A DNA stretch of 64,000 nt, from positions 434,001 through 498,000 of the forward strand of contig NZ_MCIB01000001.1 in NCBI RefSeq assembly GCF_003609645.1. Direction: 5' to 3'. The translations under genes were made by a program, and so were the position numbers. Of this stretch, positions 24,728-33,990 are shown in pieces. This DNA comes from Thermohalobacter berrensis. GTDB lineage: Bacteria > Bacillota > Clostridia > Tissierellales > Thermohalobacteraceae. Each line of letters begins with the position of its first letter. Position 1 is the stretch's first letter. The notes under the pieces were generated by a model. That model made no database searches and was not told where the DNA came from. It saw only the letters and a program-made list of their open reading frames with translations.

Positions 24728-24904
24728 TTATTTAATTTTATCATCTTTTTTATCTTGTATGCCTATAAGATTAGCATCTAATACATCTTTAAATACATCT
24801 TTTTGAAGCATATCCTCTTTTTTATCATCATATTGATTTAAGACATCATCTATTTTTAAATCCTTATTATCCATAAGTTTTTTATCTTTTTTATTTTTAT
24901 TCAT
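24728..24904 (-). CDS. Small highly charged protein (58 residues)
   Basis: A 58-residue frame with AAAGAGGGAG upstream of its ATG and a strong terminator behind it. The protein is composed largely of Lys and Asp (MNKNKKDKKLMDNKDLKIDD...LNQYDDKKEDMLQKDVFKDV...) and is probably helical or disordered; no membrane helix or cysteine. I do not recognise a family. The ribosome site, position and terminator make a real gene likely. Confidence 0.65.
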   Translation of the reverse strand: MNKNKKDKKLMDNKDLKIDDVLNQYDDKKEDMLQKDVFKDVLDANLIGIQDKKDDKIK

Positions 24905-25014
24905 ATTATCACTCCCTCTTTTATATTTTGGGAAGTGATAACACTATTTATACTCTTTAAAAATGGTATTATTCTAAATTTATGACTTTCTGATTAATTT
25001 TAGGCATTTTTATA

Positions 25015-26370
25015 CTATAAAACTTTTCTTTTTTTCTTTATATAATTATAAAAAGGCAAACCTGCAAATGTTAGAGCTAGACCAATAAGAGCATTTCCTG
25101 TACTTGTTATTAATGTACTAAATATAATATACAGCCCACCACAAATACCAATTAAAGGTATTATTGGATATAAAGGAACCTTATATGGTCTTTTGCTTTC
25201 GTCATATTTTTTTCTCAAAATAAAAATTCCAGCTACTGTCATAGTAAAGAAAATCCATAAAACAAAAATTACTAAATTAGTTAAAGCTTCAAATGACCCA
25301 GTAAAAATATATATACAAATTAAGATACCCTCAAATACAAAAGAATTGAGAGGTGTATTAAATCTTTCATCAATTTTACCTATATGCTTAGAAAATGGAA
25401 GAAGTCCATTTTTAGCCATAGCAAAAGGTATTCGTACACCAGTTAGTAAATATCCATTTAGTGCACCAAATATTGATATTAATATACCTGCTGAGATTAA
25501 GTTACCACCTGCTGAACCAAAAATTTTATTGGCAGCATCTGATGCAGGTGCTACAGACTTAACAACATTTTCTACTGGTATTACTTTAATAATTGCTAAA
25601 TTAATCAAAACATAAACTATAATAATAGTTAGTATACCAAAAATTATTGCTTTAGGTATATCTTTTTTCGGATTCTTCAATTCTCCAGCTATATTGCCAA
25701 CACTAATCCATCCATCATATGCCCAGAGTGTTCCTAAAATTGCTGTTCCAAAACCAGTAACTGTTACAGTACCAGTTGAGGAAGTCAAAAGATTATTATT
25801 AGTTCCATTTAAAATTCCAAATATTATTATTATAAAAATTGGTACAAGCTTACCTATTGTTGAAATAAATTGTATCCTACTTCCTAATTTAGTTGATAAG
25901 ATATTTCCAACTATTATAGTTAGTAATACTGTAATTGCTAAAAGTTTTTGCTGTATTTCTGTCATTGGTATAAAATATGTTGCTTGTGTGGCTAAAATAA
26001 TAGCTAAAGCTGCTCCTGCGCCAGGTATATATATAAACGTCTGAACCCATCCAAATAAAAATGCCCACTTTTCACCATATAATTCTTTTAAATATGCAAA
26101 AACTCCTCCAGTTTTAGGTATTGCAGTTGCAATTTCTGCAATTGTTAGAGCAGAAGCCATTGTAATTAATCCACCTATAACCCATGCCAATAAACCTAAC
26201 ATTGGTGTACCAGCACTTTTAAAAACCATTGAAGCTTTAAAAAATATTCCTGAACCTATTACAATTCCAATTACAACAGATATTGCATCGATTAATCCTA
26301 TTTCTTTTTTCAAGTTATCTGAATTATTTGTTTTAATACTAGAGTTTAAAACTTGACTTTTTGCTTCCAT
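25015..26370 (-). CDS. APC-family amino acid permease (SteT/LAT-like)
   Basis: A 451-residue secondary transporter with about 12 membrane helices. The first helix motif GIVIGSGIFFKASMVF (residues 33-48) is the unwound substrate-binding segment of APC transporters, and LAEIATAIPKTGGVFAYLKELYG-like sequence (IAEIATAIPKTGGVFAYLKE, about 78-97) is typical of the serine/threonine exchanger and LAT subgroup. The central LWAYDGWISVGNIAGELKNPKKDIP fits the same group. Amino acid uptake or exchange is the likely role; the exact substrate is not readable. Single gene with AAAGGGAG ribosome site. Confidence 0.9.
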   Translation of the reverse strand: MEAKSQVLNSSIKTNNSDNLKKEIGLIDAISVVIGIVIGSGIFFKASMVFKSAGTPMLGLLAWVIGGLITMASALTIAEIATAIPKTGGVFAYLKELYGEKWAFLFGWVQTFIYIPGAGAALAIILATQATYFIPMTEIQQKLLAITVLLTIIVGNILSTKLGSRIQFISTIGKLVPIFIIIIFGILNGTNNNLLTSSTGTVTVTGFGTAILGTLWAYDGWISVGNIAGELKNPKKDIPKAIIFGILTIIIVYVLINLAIIKVIPVENVVKSVAPASDAANKIFGSAGGNLISAGILISIFGALNGYLLTGVRIPFAMAKNGLLPFSKHIGKIDERFNTPLNSFVFEGILICIYIFTGSFEALTNLVIFVLWIFFTMTVAGIFILRKKYDESKRPYKVPLYPIIPLIGICGGLYIIFSTLITSTGNALIGLALTFAGLPFYNYIKKKRKVL

Positions 26371-26550
26371 TGTTATTACACTCCCTTTCTTATATATTTC
26401 AAAAAATATTACAGTTTAATTGTAAGTTTGAATAGAACATGCACTATTATTTTGTAAATAATTCAACATAATTTGACAATCACTATTCCATTTTAATCTT
26501 GTTAAACATGATAGTCAATGATTTATTCAAAGAAATCATATAAATAAAAA

Positions 26551-26575
26551 AAAGTATCCAGTGTATGGATACTTT
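26551..26575 (-). terminator. Intrinsic terminator after the glutamate-cysteine ligase gene
   Basis: A 10-bp perfect stem (AAAGTATCCA at 26551-26560 against 26566-26575), five-base loop, and eight T on the minus strand, just past the stop at 26586. Confidence 0.88.
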
Positions 26576-26585
26576 CAATAAAATT

Positions 26586-27893
26586 TTATATTTTACATTT
26601 GATTACATTATTTAAATTACACCAGTCTAATGCATCATATTTTCCCCTTGCTATCATTTGTTTTGTTTTTAAAGTTGGCGTTATTTTGTTAATTAGTATT
26701 TCCTCTAATGGATTTAAATAATCTCTTTCTTCTTTACAAAGTCCTTTCTTAGATATTTGAAGTATTTTTTTACCTAATTCATAAATAGGTATACCTTTAA
26801 ATAAAGTATTTATACCATAATTAATGATGTCTTTTTTAGCTTTTAAAACTGCACTAATATCTATATCATTTAAGTACTCATCTAAGATATTTAAATTATC
26901 TTCATTATATAAAAGGCCTTTCCAAAATGCTATAATAGAAAAATTCAATGGATATGGAATAGAATCTGCCATTCGTATCTCAATAAACTTTTTGGTTCTA
27001 ACATCAGGGAAAAACATTGTAAGTACATGAGATAGCTCATTTTCTTTATTATTACTAATATTAAATATATACTTAAATCTTTTACCTTTAGTATATAAAA
27101 AATCATTATCTTTTTTAATTATTATAGGTGGTCGATTCAATATATATTGTGCATATTTTTTATATCCAAAGTCATTATCTAAAGCTCCTTCAACTATTCC
27201 ACACCTATCATCATCACAATTGTTCCATATTAAAGTTCTAATATTATACTTTTTAGATACTTCACCCTCAAAAAAAGGTGTGTTATCAAAAATTGCAGAG
27301 ATAACCGGTGACAAAGAATTGGCAATCCTAAATTTTTTTATATAATCCTTCTCTGATTTATAGTCAATAGTTACTTGTGTTGAGGCTGTTCCCTTCATCA
27401 TGTTAAGGGCATATTTCCCTCTCTTTTGTAGATATTTAGACATGTATTTGTATCTTTCTTTAGGAATAAAAGGGATATTTGCAATCTTTGTTTTAGGTTG
27501 ATAGCCTAAAGACAGCAAAATTTGATTTTTACTATCTAATATTGGAATTAAATCTTCTAAAAAATTTAAATATACCCTTTCAATTTCTTCTATATTTTTG
27601 TATGGTTTAATACTTATTTCAAGTTGAGCTCCAGGTTCTAATGTTATTGAAGCGTTGTCTTTTTCTAATCCTAATAAATACTCTCCTTCATATATACCAT
27701 TCCAGCCTTTTTTAATTAATTGCCTTAATGTATGTTTTACTCCCTTATCTTCATAATATGTAACTGTCCTTAAAGACTGCTTATCTACAATAAAATGTTC
27801 AAACTCAACACCTAGTTTAAAATCCTTTTTATCTTTTTCTCCTCTTTCTATATATCTTACAATTTCATCGATTTGCTTTTCCAATTCAATCAA
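26586..27893 (-). CDS. gshA: Glutamate-cysteine ligase, GCS2 (plant/proteobacterial) type
   Basis: Joins glutamate and cysteine to gamma-glutamylcysteine with ATP. The 435 residues show LGVEFEHFIVD (residues 27-37), NASITLEPGAQLEISI (about 79-94), YMSKYLQKRGKYALNMMKGTASTQVTIDY and the FIEIRMADSIPYPL region, all of the GCS2/EgtA-like group. There is no glutathione synthetase domain fused, and no gshB in the window, so the product may stay as gamma-glutamylcysteine or feed another pathway. It ends at a strong terminator and follows AGGGAAAT as ribosome site. Substrate specificity within this ligase family is not fully certain. Confidence 0.85.
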   Translation of the reverse strand: MIELEKQIDEIVRYIERGEKDKKDFKLGVEFEHFIVDKQSLRTVTYYEDKGVKHTLRQLIKKGWNGIYEGEYLLGLEKDNASITLEPGAQLEISIKPYKNIEEIERVYLNFLEDLIPILDSKNQILLSLGYQPKTKIANIPFIPKERYKYMSKYLQKRGKYALNMMKGTASTQVTIDYKSEKDYIKKFRIANSLSPVISAIFDNTPFFEGEVSKKYNIRTLIWNNCDDDRCGIVEGALDNDFGYKKYAQYILNRPPIIIKKDNDFLYTKGKRFKYIFNISNNKENELSHVLTMFFPDVRTKKFIEIRMADSIPYPLNFSIIAFWKGLLYNEDNLNILDEYLNDIDISAVLKAKKDIINYGINTLFKGIPIYELGKKILQISKKGLCKEERDYLNPLEEILINKITPTLKTKQMIARGKYDALDWCNLNNVIKCKI

Positions 27894-28052
27894 TTAATTT
27901 CCCTCCTAAATTTTCAAGCTCCTTTAATTATATACCCAAATTTATTTAGTAAATAAACATCTTCTAACATATATTATATTATATTATCTACTTTATAAAA
28001 ACTACTCTAGCAAAAGGCTCCTTTTGTCATTAGTTACAAATGAAGTCTTTTA

Positions 28053-28373
28053 TTATTTACTCATCACGTTCAGTTTTTTATTAAATATCTTGTAAAAATC
28101 ATTCTCAAATTTCATTACAATTGTTATTTCTAGATCAGGATTACAAATAGTCTTAATTTTTATACCTACACTTTTCCTATTTATACTACAAATTAAATTT
28201 ACAACCTTTTCATTTTCAATAAGCTCTGTAAATTTTTCTCTTAAATTTAAAAGTGCAACATATAATTTGTGTAATTGCGGTAACTCTGAATAACTAGATA
28301 ACATATTAAGTGCAACGGATACATCTGCCCTAAAATACTCATTGAATGCAAGCAATCCCATACATGTAAACAT
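28053..28373 (-). CDS. Hypothetical small protein
   Basis: A frame of 106 codons reading LAFNEYFRADVSVALNMLSSY, LHKLYVALLNLREKFTELI and a beta-rich C-terminus. No good Shine-Dalgarno precedes any of its first three methionines (MFTC, MGLL), so the start is uncertain. Composition is protein-like and stop-free, but I do not recognise a family. It sits alone between the gshA and PBP genes. Confidence 0.45.
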   Translation of the reverse strand: MFTCMGLLAFNEYFRADVSVALNMLSSYSELPQLHKLYVALLNLREKFTELIENEKVVNLICSINRKSVGIKIKTICNPDLEITIVMKFENDFYKIFNKKLNVMSK

Positions 28374-28556
28374 TACAATGAATTTAATTTAAAATTTAGT
28401 AATTTAATAAATCTTCTAAATGTATGAATTAAGCTTTTCTAGTTATAATCATAAATGATGGTATAATTTATATGCTTATCAAACATATGTTTATGTGATA
28501 TAATTATGTATGGTATTTTTAATAGGGTTACCTCATTTCACTAAGGAGGTTCGTTT

Positions 28557-31535
28557 ATGACTGAAAAAAATAAAAGAAAATCAAGAAAGAAAAAGAAGAA
28601 ATTTAGTATATTAAGACTTTTTGTAGTAATTATTTTACTTGTTTCATTTATTACAGCGGGTTCAGTAGGAGGATTTGTTATTGCTACCATAAAAACTGCC
28701 CCAAGGATTAACCCAACCCAAATGGCTAATATGTTGAATGAAACCTCAATGATATATGATAAAAATGGAAATTTAATTGAAAAAGTACAAGCTAAAGAGT
28801 ATAGATCAGTTGTAGAACTTAATAAAATACCCAAAAACCTACAAAATGCATTTATTGCAATTGAAGATGCAAGATTTAGGTCTCATTTTGGCATTGATAT
28901 TAAAAGAATAATAGGTGCACTAATTGCTGACATAAAAGCTGGAGCACCTGTTCAAGGTGCAAGTACTATTACTCAGCAGTTAATTAGAAATTTATATCTA
29001 TCCTTTGATAAGAAGCTTTCCAGAAAAATTAAGGAAGCATATCTAGCAGTAAAATTAGAAAGAGAATTATCTAAAGATCAAATTCTAGAACTTTATCTTA
29101 ATACTATATATTTAGGTCAAGGAGCTTATGGGGTTAAAGCAGCAGCAGAAACATATTTTTCAAAAGACGTTTCTGAATTAACTATAGCAGAAAGCGCCAT
29201 GATAGCAGGTATTACAAAAAATCCTTCAAAATATTCGCCATATATCCTTTTAAAACCAGAAGATCTTAATTCTAAAAAACATTATATTGTGGGATATGTT
29301 GATATATTAGGTGAAAGATATACTGCAGTTTTTAATGAAAACTCAGTAGAAAGACAAAGAATAGTTTTAAGTCAGATGAAGGAATATGGTTTCATAACAG
29401 AGGAGCAATATAAAAAAGCTTTAAAAGTTGATATGAAAAAGGTTATAAAACCTGGTAAAAGAAAAGTAGAAGGCATTTCCTCTTATTTTACAGATTTAGT
29501 AAAGCAAGATGTAATTAATTCTTTAGTTGAGAAATTAGGCTATTCTAAAGAAGAAGCCGAAATGGAGTTATATGCGGGTGGATTAAAAATTTATTCTACA
29601 ATGGACTTGAACCTTCAGCACAAAGTTGAAAATATATATGATAATTTTGGTAAAATTTTAGTAGGCAATTTAGATAAAAGAAAGGATCCTATTTTAGTTA
29701 AAATTTATAAAGATAGATATGGTAATATTATAGATAATGGAAAAATTCTTTATTATAAAAAAGAAAACTTACTGGATAGTAATTATAATCTAGTAATTGA
29801 AAAAGGAACATATAGTTTAACGCAAAATGGTAATTTAATAATAGATAATAGAAAAATTAATATTTATCCTAAAACAATAGATATTGATGATTATTATACA
29901 ATTGATAGCAAGAAAAATTTGGTAACCCATACTGTTGGTTCAATAGACATTCCTAAAAATGCATATAATATAGACAGTAACAGATTAATAATTAAGAAAG
30001 ACTTCTTAAATAAACATAAGGATTTTTATACTATTGACAAAAATAATAATTTACTACTAAATTCTAGGTATTTTTATATTAATAGAGAAGGTGTAGTTCA
30101 ACCTCAATCTGCTGTAGTTATTATGGACTATAGAACTGGAGAAATTAAAGCTCTAGTAGGAGGAAGAGATATAAAAGGTAATAGAATATTAAATAGAGCT
30201 ACCCAGTCACCAAGGCAACCAGGATCTGCCATAAAGCCACTTGCAGTCTATCTTCCTGCATTAGACAATGGTTATACAGCTTCAACGATTATTGATGATA
30301 TACCACGATATGATAAAGATGGTAATAGATGGCCTAGAAACTGGTATGATCATAGACAATTTAAATATCTAGGATTAACAACTCTTAGGCAAGCAGTTGA
30401 ACAATCAGTTAATGTTATTGCAGTTAAAGTTTTAGAATCAATAGGAATAGATACATCAATGGAATATTTATCAAGGCTTGGCCTAATAGATCCTAATAAT
30501 CCTCAAAATGATAATTTTGTAACTAGAAAAGAAAATAGAAGATATAATGACGAGAACTTAGCTTCTTTGGCACTAGGAGGCTTAACGGAAGGTTTGACTC
30601 CCCTTGAAATGACAGCTGCCTATGGAGTTATAGCTAATGAAGGTGTTTATACTAAACCAATTACATTTACAAAAATAGTTGATAAAGATGGAAATGTAAT
30701 ACTTGAAAATAAAACAATAAAAAGTAGAGCAGTTGACCCAAAGGTAGCTTATCTTATGACAGATATATTAAAAAGCACAGTAACAAGTGGATTAGGTCAT
30801 AGAGCTAAGTTATACCCTGGAAATACAACAATTCCTGCTGCAGGTAAAACAGGTACTACACAGAATAAAGCTGATGCTTGGTTCGTTGGATATACACCTT
30901 ATTATGTAGCTGGTGTGTGGATAGGAAATGACACTCCTCAACTAAAATTAACAACTGGTAGTTCAAAAGCAGCTCAGTTATGGCAAAGTATAATGAAGAC
31001 AGTTCATGAAAACTATAAACCTAGGGAATTTAATGTTCCTAAAGGATTTGTATCAAAATATATATGTACTGAATCTGGTAAGTTAGCTACAGAGTTATGT
31101 AAAAAAGACCCAAGAGGTAGTACAGTTAGAAGAGAGATATTTATTAAAGGTACTGAACCTACTGAATACTGTGATATACATGTAGAAGTTGAAGTTGATA
31201 CTAGCAACAATAAGCTGGCAAATGAATATTGTCCACCTGAACAAGTTGAAAAGAAAGTATTTATTAAAAGAGAACCACCTTATAATCCTGAAGAACACAA
31301 TAATTTAGTACCTGCTGACTATCAGTATACTGTTCCTACTGAAGTTTGTGATGAACATGTTGAGGAGAAAAACTTTACTGATTGGCTAGATCAATGGCTA
31401 TTTGATGAAGAAGATAGAGAAGATGAAGAAAAAGATAATCTGTTCGATCTAATTAAACCTGAAAAAGATAATAAAGAGAAAGAAGAAAATAATCAAGAAC
31501 AGCCAGAAGAAAATTTAAACATTATTCAAGACTAA
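28557..31535 (+). CDS. Class A penicillin-binding protein (PBP1A-type)
   Basis: A 992-residue peptidoglycan glycosyltransferase/transpeptidase. A basic N-tail precedes one membrane helix (about 18-44). The GT51 domain has the catalytic Glu103 in IEDARFRSHFG, then QGASTITQQL and KIKEAYLAVKLERELSK. The transpeptidase has SxxK at S557-K560 (GSAIKP), SVN (EQSVNVIA) and KTG (AGKTGTTQNKADAWFVGYTP). Between them, residues 360-515 hold a long Asn/Tyr-rich beta insert. The C-terminus has two cysteine-bearing repeats (CTESGKLATELC, EYCDIH...NEYCPPE) and an acidic tail. AAGGAGG ribosome site. It probably takes part in general wall synthesis. Confidence 0.95.
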   Translation: MTEKNKRKSRKKKKKFSILRLFVVIILLVSFITAGSVGGFVIATIKTAPRINPTQMANMLNETSMIYDKNGNLIEKVQAKEYRSVVELNKIPKNLQNAFIAIEDARFRSHFGIDIKRIIGALIADIKAGAPVQGASTITQQLIRNLYLSFDKKLSRKIKEAYLAVKLERELSKDQILELYLNTIYLGQGAYGVKAAAETYFSKDVSELTIAESAMIAGITKNPSKYSPYILLKPEDLNSKKHYIVGYVDILGERYTAVFNENSVERQRIVLSQMKEYGFITEEQYKKALKVDMKKVIKPGKRKVEGISSYFTDLVKQDVINSLVEKLGYSKEEAEMELYAGGLKIYSTMDLNLQHKVENIYDNFGKILVGNLDKRKDPILVKIYKDRYGNIIDNGKILYYKKENLLDSNYNLVIEKGTYSLTQNGNLIIDNRKINIYPKTIDIDDYYTIDSKKNLVTHTVGSIDIPKNAYNIDSNRLIIKKDFLNKHKDFYTIDKNNNLLLNSRYFYINREGVVQPQSAVVIMDYRTGEIKALVGGRDIKGNRILNRATQSPRQPGSAIKPLAVYLPALDNGYTASTIIDDIPRYDKDGNRWPRNWYDHRQFKYLGLTTLRQAVEQSVNVIAVKVLESIGIDTSMEYLSRLGLIDPNNPQNDNFVTRKENRRYNDENLASLALGGLTEGLTPLEMTAAYGVIANEGVYTKPITFTKIVDKDGNVILENKTIKSRAVDPKVAYLMTDILKSTVTSGLGHRAKLYPGNTTIPAAGKTGTTQNKADAWFVGYTPYYVAGVWIGNDTPQLKLTTGSSKAAQLWQSIMKTVHENYKPREFNVPKGFVSKYICTESGKLATELCKKDPRGSTVRREIFIKGTEPTEYCDIHVEVEVDTSNNKLANEYCPPEQVEKKVFIKREPPYNPEEHNNLVPADYQYTVPTEVCDEHVEEKNFTDWLDQWLFDEEDREDEEKDNLFDLIKPEKDNKEKEENNQEQPEENLNIIQD

Positions 31536-31536
31536 A

Positions 31537-31563
31537 AAAGAGAGGCTTATGTAGCCTCTCTTT
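31537..31563. terminator. Bidirectional terminator between the PBP gene and spoVAF
   Basis: An 11-bp stem (AAAGAGAGGCT at 31537-31547 against 31553-31563), five-base loop, with A/T tails on both sides. It closes the plus-strand PBP gene and overlaps the last base of spoVAF. Confidence 0.85.
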
Positions 31564-33026
31564 TAATTGTTTTTGTCTTTAGGAGGAGATGAATCTTTAT
31601 CTTTAACCTTTAAAATTTCAGGTCTTAATCTAACTTCAGGAATTGGCTTTCTCATTAGTATAGTAGTTAGAGCCTTCTTATTAAATGGAATTAATGGCCA
31701 AAGATAGTTTATACCACCAAAGGATTTTGTTCTTAATATTGTTACTATAAAAATCAGTAAACCGGCAATAAATCCGTAAATATCTAATAATCCTGTAAAT
31801 ACTACTAAAATTAATCTAAATATTCTTATAGCCATTGCAAATTCAATACTAGGGGTTGCAAACATACCTATACCAGCTATTGCCCCATATAATACTGTTT
31901 CTGGTATGAACCAACCTACTTTTACTGCAAACTCACTTAATAATAAAGCACCAATTATACCTAAAGATGTTGTTAAAGCATTTGGTGTATGAATTGATGC
32001 AATTCTTAACAAATCTAGACCAATTTCTAAAATAATAAATTGAATTAATAAAGGAATAGTCCCAGTTTTCTTAGGCCCAATAAACGATAATGCTTCAGGT
32101 AATATAGTCTTATTATTAACTAATAATAGCCACAAAGCTGGTAACATATATGAAAGTATCATAGCTAAAAATCGAATCCATCTTATATAGGTTCCTATAG
32201 CCGGATTTTGATAATAATCCTCTGCATGTTGTGTAAAATGGAACATGGTTACTGGTAAAATCATTACACTTGGAGTAGTATCTACAATAATTATTACATG
32301 ACCCTCTAAAAGATGTGCTGCTGCAACATCCGGTCTCTCAGTAAACTTTGCTTGTGGTAATGGATTCCAATTTCTACCTAGAATGTATTCCTCTAAACTT
32401 TTTTCAGCCATTACTAATGAATCTGTTTCTATCTTTTTTAACTTGTCTTTTAAACTTTTTATTAAGTCTTCATTAGTTATATCTTCCATATATCCAATTG
32501 CAATATCAGTTTGAGACCTTTTACCAACGTTCAACAATTCAAATCTTAAATTTGGATCCCTTACTCGTCTCCTAATTAATGCTGTATTAAAAACTATAGT
32601 CTCAACAAATCCATCCCTTGAACCCCTAGTCACCTTTTCTAAATCTGGTTCTTCTGGACCTCTTGCTGGATATGTTCTTGTATCTACTATTATAGCTTCT
32701 TCTACACCATCGATAAATAAAGCAGCGGCCCCCGATAAAATAAAATATTCTATCTTTTGTAAGTCTTTTTCTGAATCACACTCAACATAAGGAATCTTAG
32801 TTGTTATTAATTTAGTTATAGTATTTGGAACTATTTCTTCCCTTTTGGATTTTTGCAAAAAAGATAGAATCCAAAACATCATGTCATCTTTTACAAATCC
32901 ATCAATAAAAAACGCAACTAATTTTTTCCCATCTATATTTATTTCCCTTTTAATTATATCAAAACTTTTATTAACACCTAATTTTTCTTCTAAATCTTTT
33001 ACTCTTTCCCCAAAGCTAGTTTTCAT
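31563..33026 (-). CDS. spoVAF: Stage V sporulation protein AF (GerA-type subunit)
   Basis: A 487-residue membrane protein related to the GerA germinant-receptor A subunits; in Bacillus SpoVAF, with FigP, forms an ion channel that speeds germination. The N-terminal soluble domain (about 1-240) shows FPARGPEEPDLEKVTRGSRDGF-like sequence (YPARGPEEPDLEKV), and the C-terminal half has five or so membrane helices with PLLIQFIILEIGLDLLRIASIHTPNAL. ATG 33026 with AAAGGTGG upstream is preferred over an upstream GTG. It overlaps spoVAEA by 11 bases and is the last gene of the spoVA operon. Confidence 0.93.
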   Translation of the reverse strand: MKTSFGERVKDLEEKLGVNKSFDIIKREINIDGKKLVAFFIDGFVKDDMMFWILSFLQKSKREEIVPNTITKLITTKIPYVECDSEKDLQKIEYFILSGAAALFIDGVEEAIIVDTRTYPARGPEEPDLEKVTRGSRDGFVETIVFNTALIRRRVRDPNLRFELLNVGKRSQTDIAIGYMEDITNEDLIKSLKDKLKKIETDSLVMAEKSLEEYILGRNWNPLPQAKFTERPDVAAAHLLEGHVIIIVDTTPSVMILPVTMFHFTQHAEDYYQNPAIGTYIRWIRFLAMILSYMLPALWLLLVNNKTILPEALSFIGPKKTGTIPLLIQFIILEIGLDLLRIASIHTPNALTTSLGIIGALLLSEFAVKVGWFIPETVLYGAIAGIGMFATPSIEFAMAIRIFRLILVVFTGLLDIYGFIAGLLIFIVTILRTKSFGGINYLWPLIPFNKKALTTILMRKPIPEVRLRPEILKVKDKDSSPPKDKNN

Positions 33027-33594
33027 CTCTACCACCTTTATTAGTTCTATTTAAAATTTCTTGTAAAGCCTTTGTAATTATTGGTGCTCCTATAGTACAA
33101 TCATCACAGCCGTCCATTTTACCTATATCACCTATTCCAACTATCAAAGGAACTGAATATTTATTTATTATATCAACAGTATCACCATAAAGTTTTTTGC
33201 TATCAGTCTCTATTCCATATTTATCAACTGCATTTGGAACAACCTTGCCTCTATAATCTATTGAAAAGTCTACCTCCACTCCATTAACATTTTCAGTATT
33301 TGAAGCTACTGCTACTATTCCTAAAATTTCCGTATATTCATTATTTAGAATATCTTTTAGTGCCTTTTCACCCTTTCCAAAACCAGGATGCCCTATATCA
33401 TCCACCATAACAACTACAGGGTCATATTTAGCTATTTTTATTAACTGGCTAATTTCATCTCCAGTTAATGGTGTAGGGTTACCTGCAGACCTAGAAATAC
33501 ATCTTCCTCCTATATTTTTAGTAGCAATTTCCACAGCTTTTTGAGCTATAGTATCCCCATCTGTAACTAAAATTATTTTTCTTTTTTTTACCAT
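33016..33594 (-). CDS. spoVAEA: Stage V sporulation protein AE(A)
   Basis: A soluble 192-residue protein of the SpoVAE(a) family, seen in complete spoVA operons. It starts KRKIILVTDGDTIAQKAVEIATKNIGGRCISRSAGNPT and includes VVVMVDDIGHPGFGKGEKAL and a C-terminal Cys pair in DGCDDCTIGAP. Structure and biochemical role are not well known; the operon exports or imports dipicolinic acid. Coupled to the genes on both sides. Confidence 0.92.
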   Translation of the reverse strand: MVKKRKIILVTDGDTIAQKAVEIATKNIGGRCISRSAGNPTPLTGDEISQLIKIAKYDPVVVMVDDIGHPGFGKGEKALKDILNNEYTEILGIVAVASNTENVNGVEVDFSIDYRGKVVPNAVDKYGIETDSKKLYGDTVDIINKYSVPLIVGIGDIGKMDGCDDCTIGAPIITKALQEILNRTNKGGRDEN

Positions 33595-33612
33595 AATACT
33601 ACCTCTTTCATT

Positions 33613-33969
33613 TTAACTTTTTGCTTTAGGAGTAAAGATTACTGCCATTATATATCCAAATAGAACAGCAGCTGCTATTCCGCCGGCTGTAGATTGTATA
33701 CCACCAGTAAAAGCTCCAAGTATTCCATTCTGGTTAACTCCTTTTATTGCACCCTTTGCTAAAGAATAACCAAAACCAGTTAAAGGAACAGTAGCACCTG
33801 CTCCTCCAAAATTAACCAAAGGTTCATATATACCTAAAGCCGTTAAAATTACACCTGCTGTAACAAAAGATACTAATACATGGGCAGGTGTAAGTTTAGT
33901 TCCGTCCATAAGAATTTGACCTATTACACATATTAGGCCCCCAACTAAAAAAGCTCTTAAATACTCCAT
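33613..33969 (-). CDS. spoVAEB: Stage V sporulation protein AE(B)
   Basis: A 118-residue membrane protein of the SpoVAC/SpoVAEB family with about four helices and Gly-rich loops (FVTAGVILTALGIYEPLVNFGGAGATVPLTGFGYSLAKG). Together with SpoVAC it forms the membrane channel for dipicolinic acid in the inner spore membrane. Length and motifs are normal; it follows spoVAD by 21 bases. It shares GAGATVPLTGF with SpoVAC's GAGSIVPITGF, showing their common origin. Confidence 0.93.
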   Translation of the reverse strand: MEYLRAFLVGGLICVIGQILMDGTKLTPAHVLVSFVTAGVILTALGIYEPLVNFGGAGATVPLTGFGYSLAKGAIKGVNQNGILGAFTGGIQSTAGGIAAAVLFGYIMAVIFTPKAKS

Positions 33970-33990
33970 CTAAAACCTCCTATTGAACTT

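Noticed and set aside
25193-26044. Two plus-strand frames over the amino acid permease
   Set aside because: They are antisense shadows of the permease with no ribosome sites.
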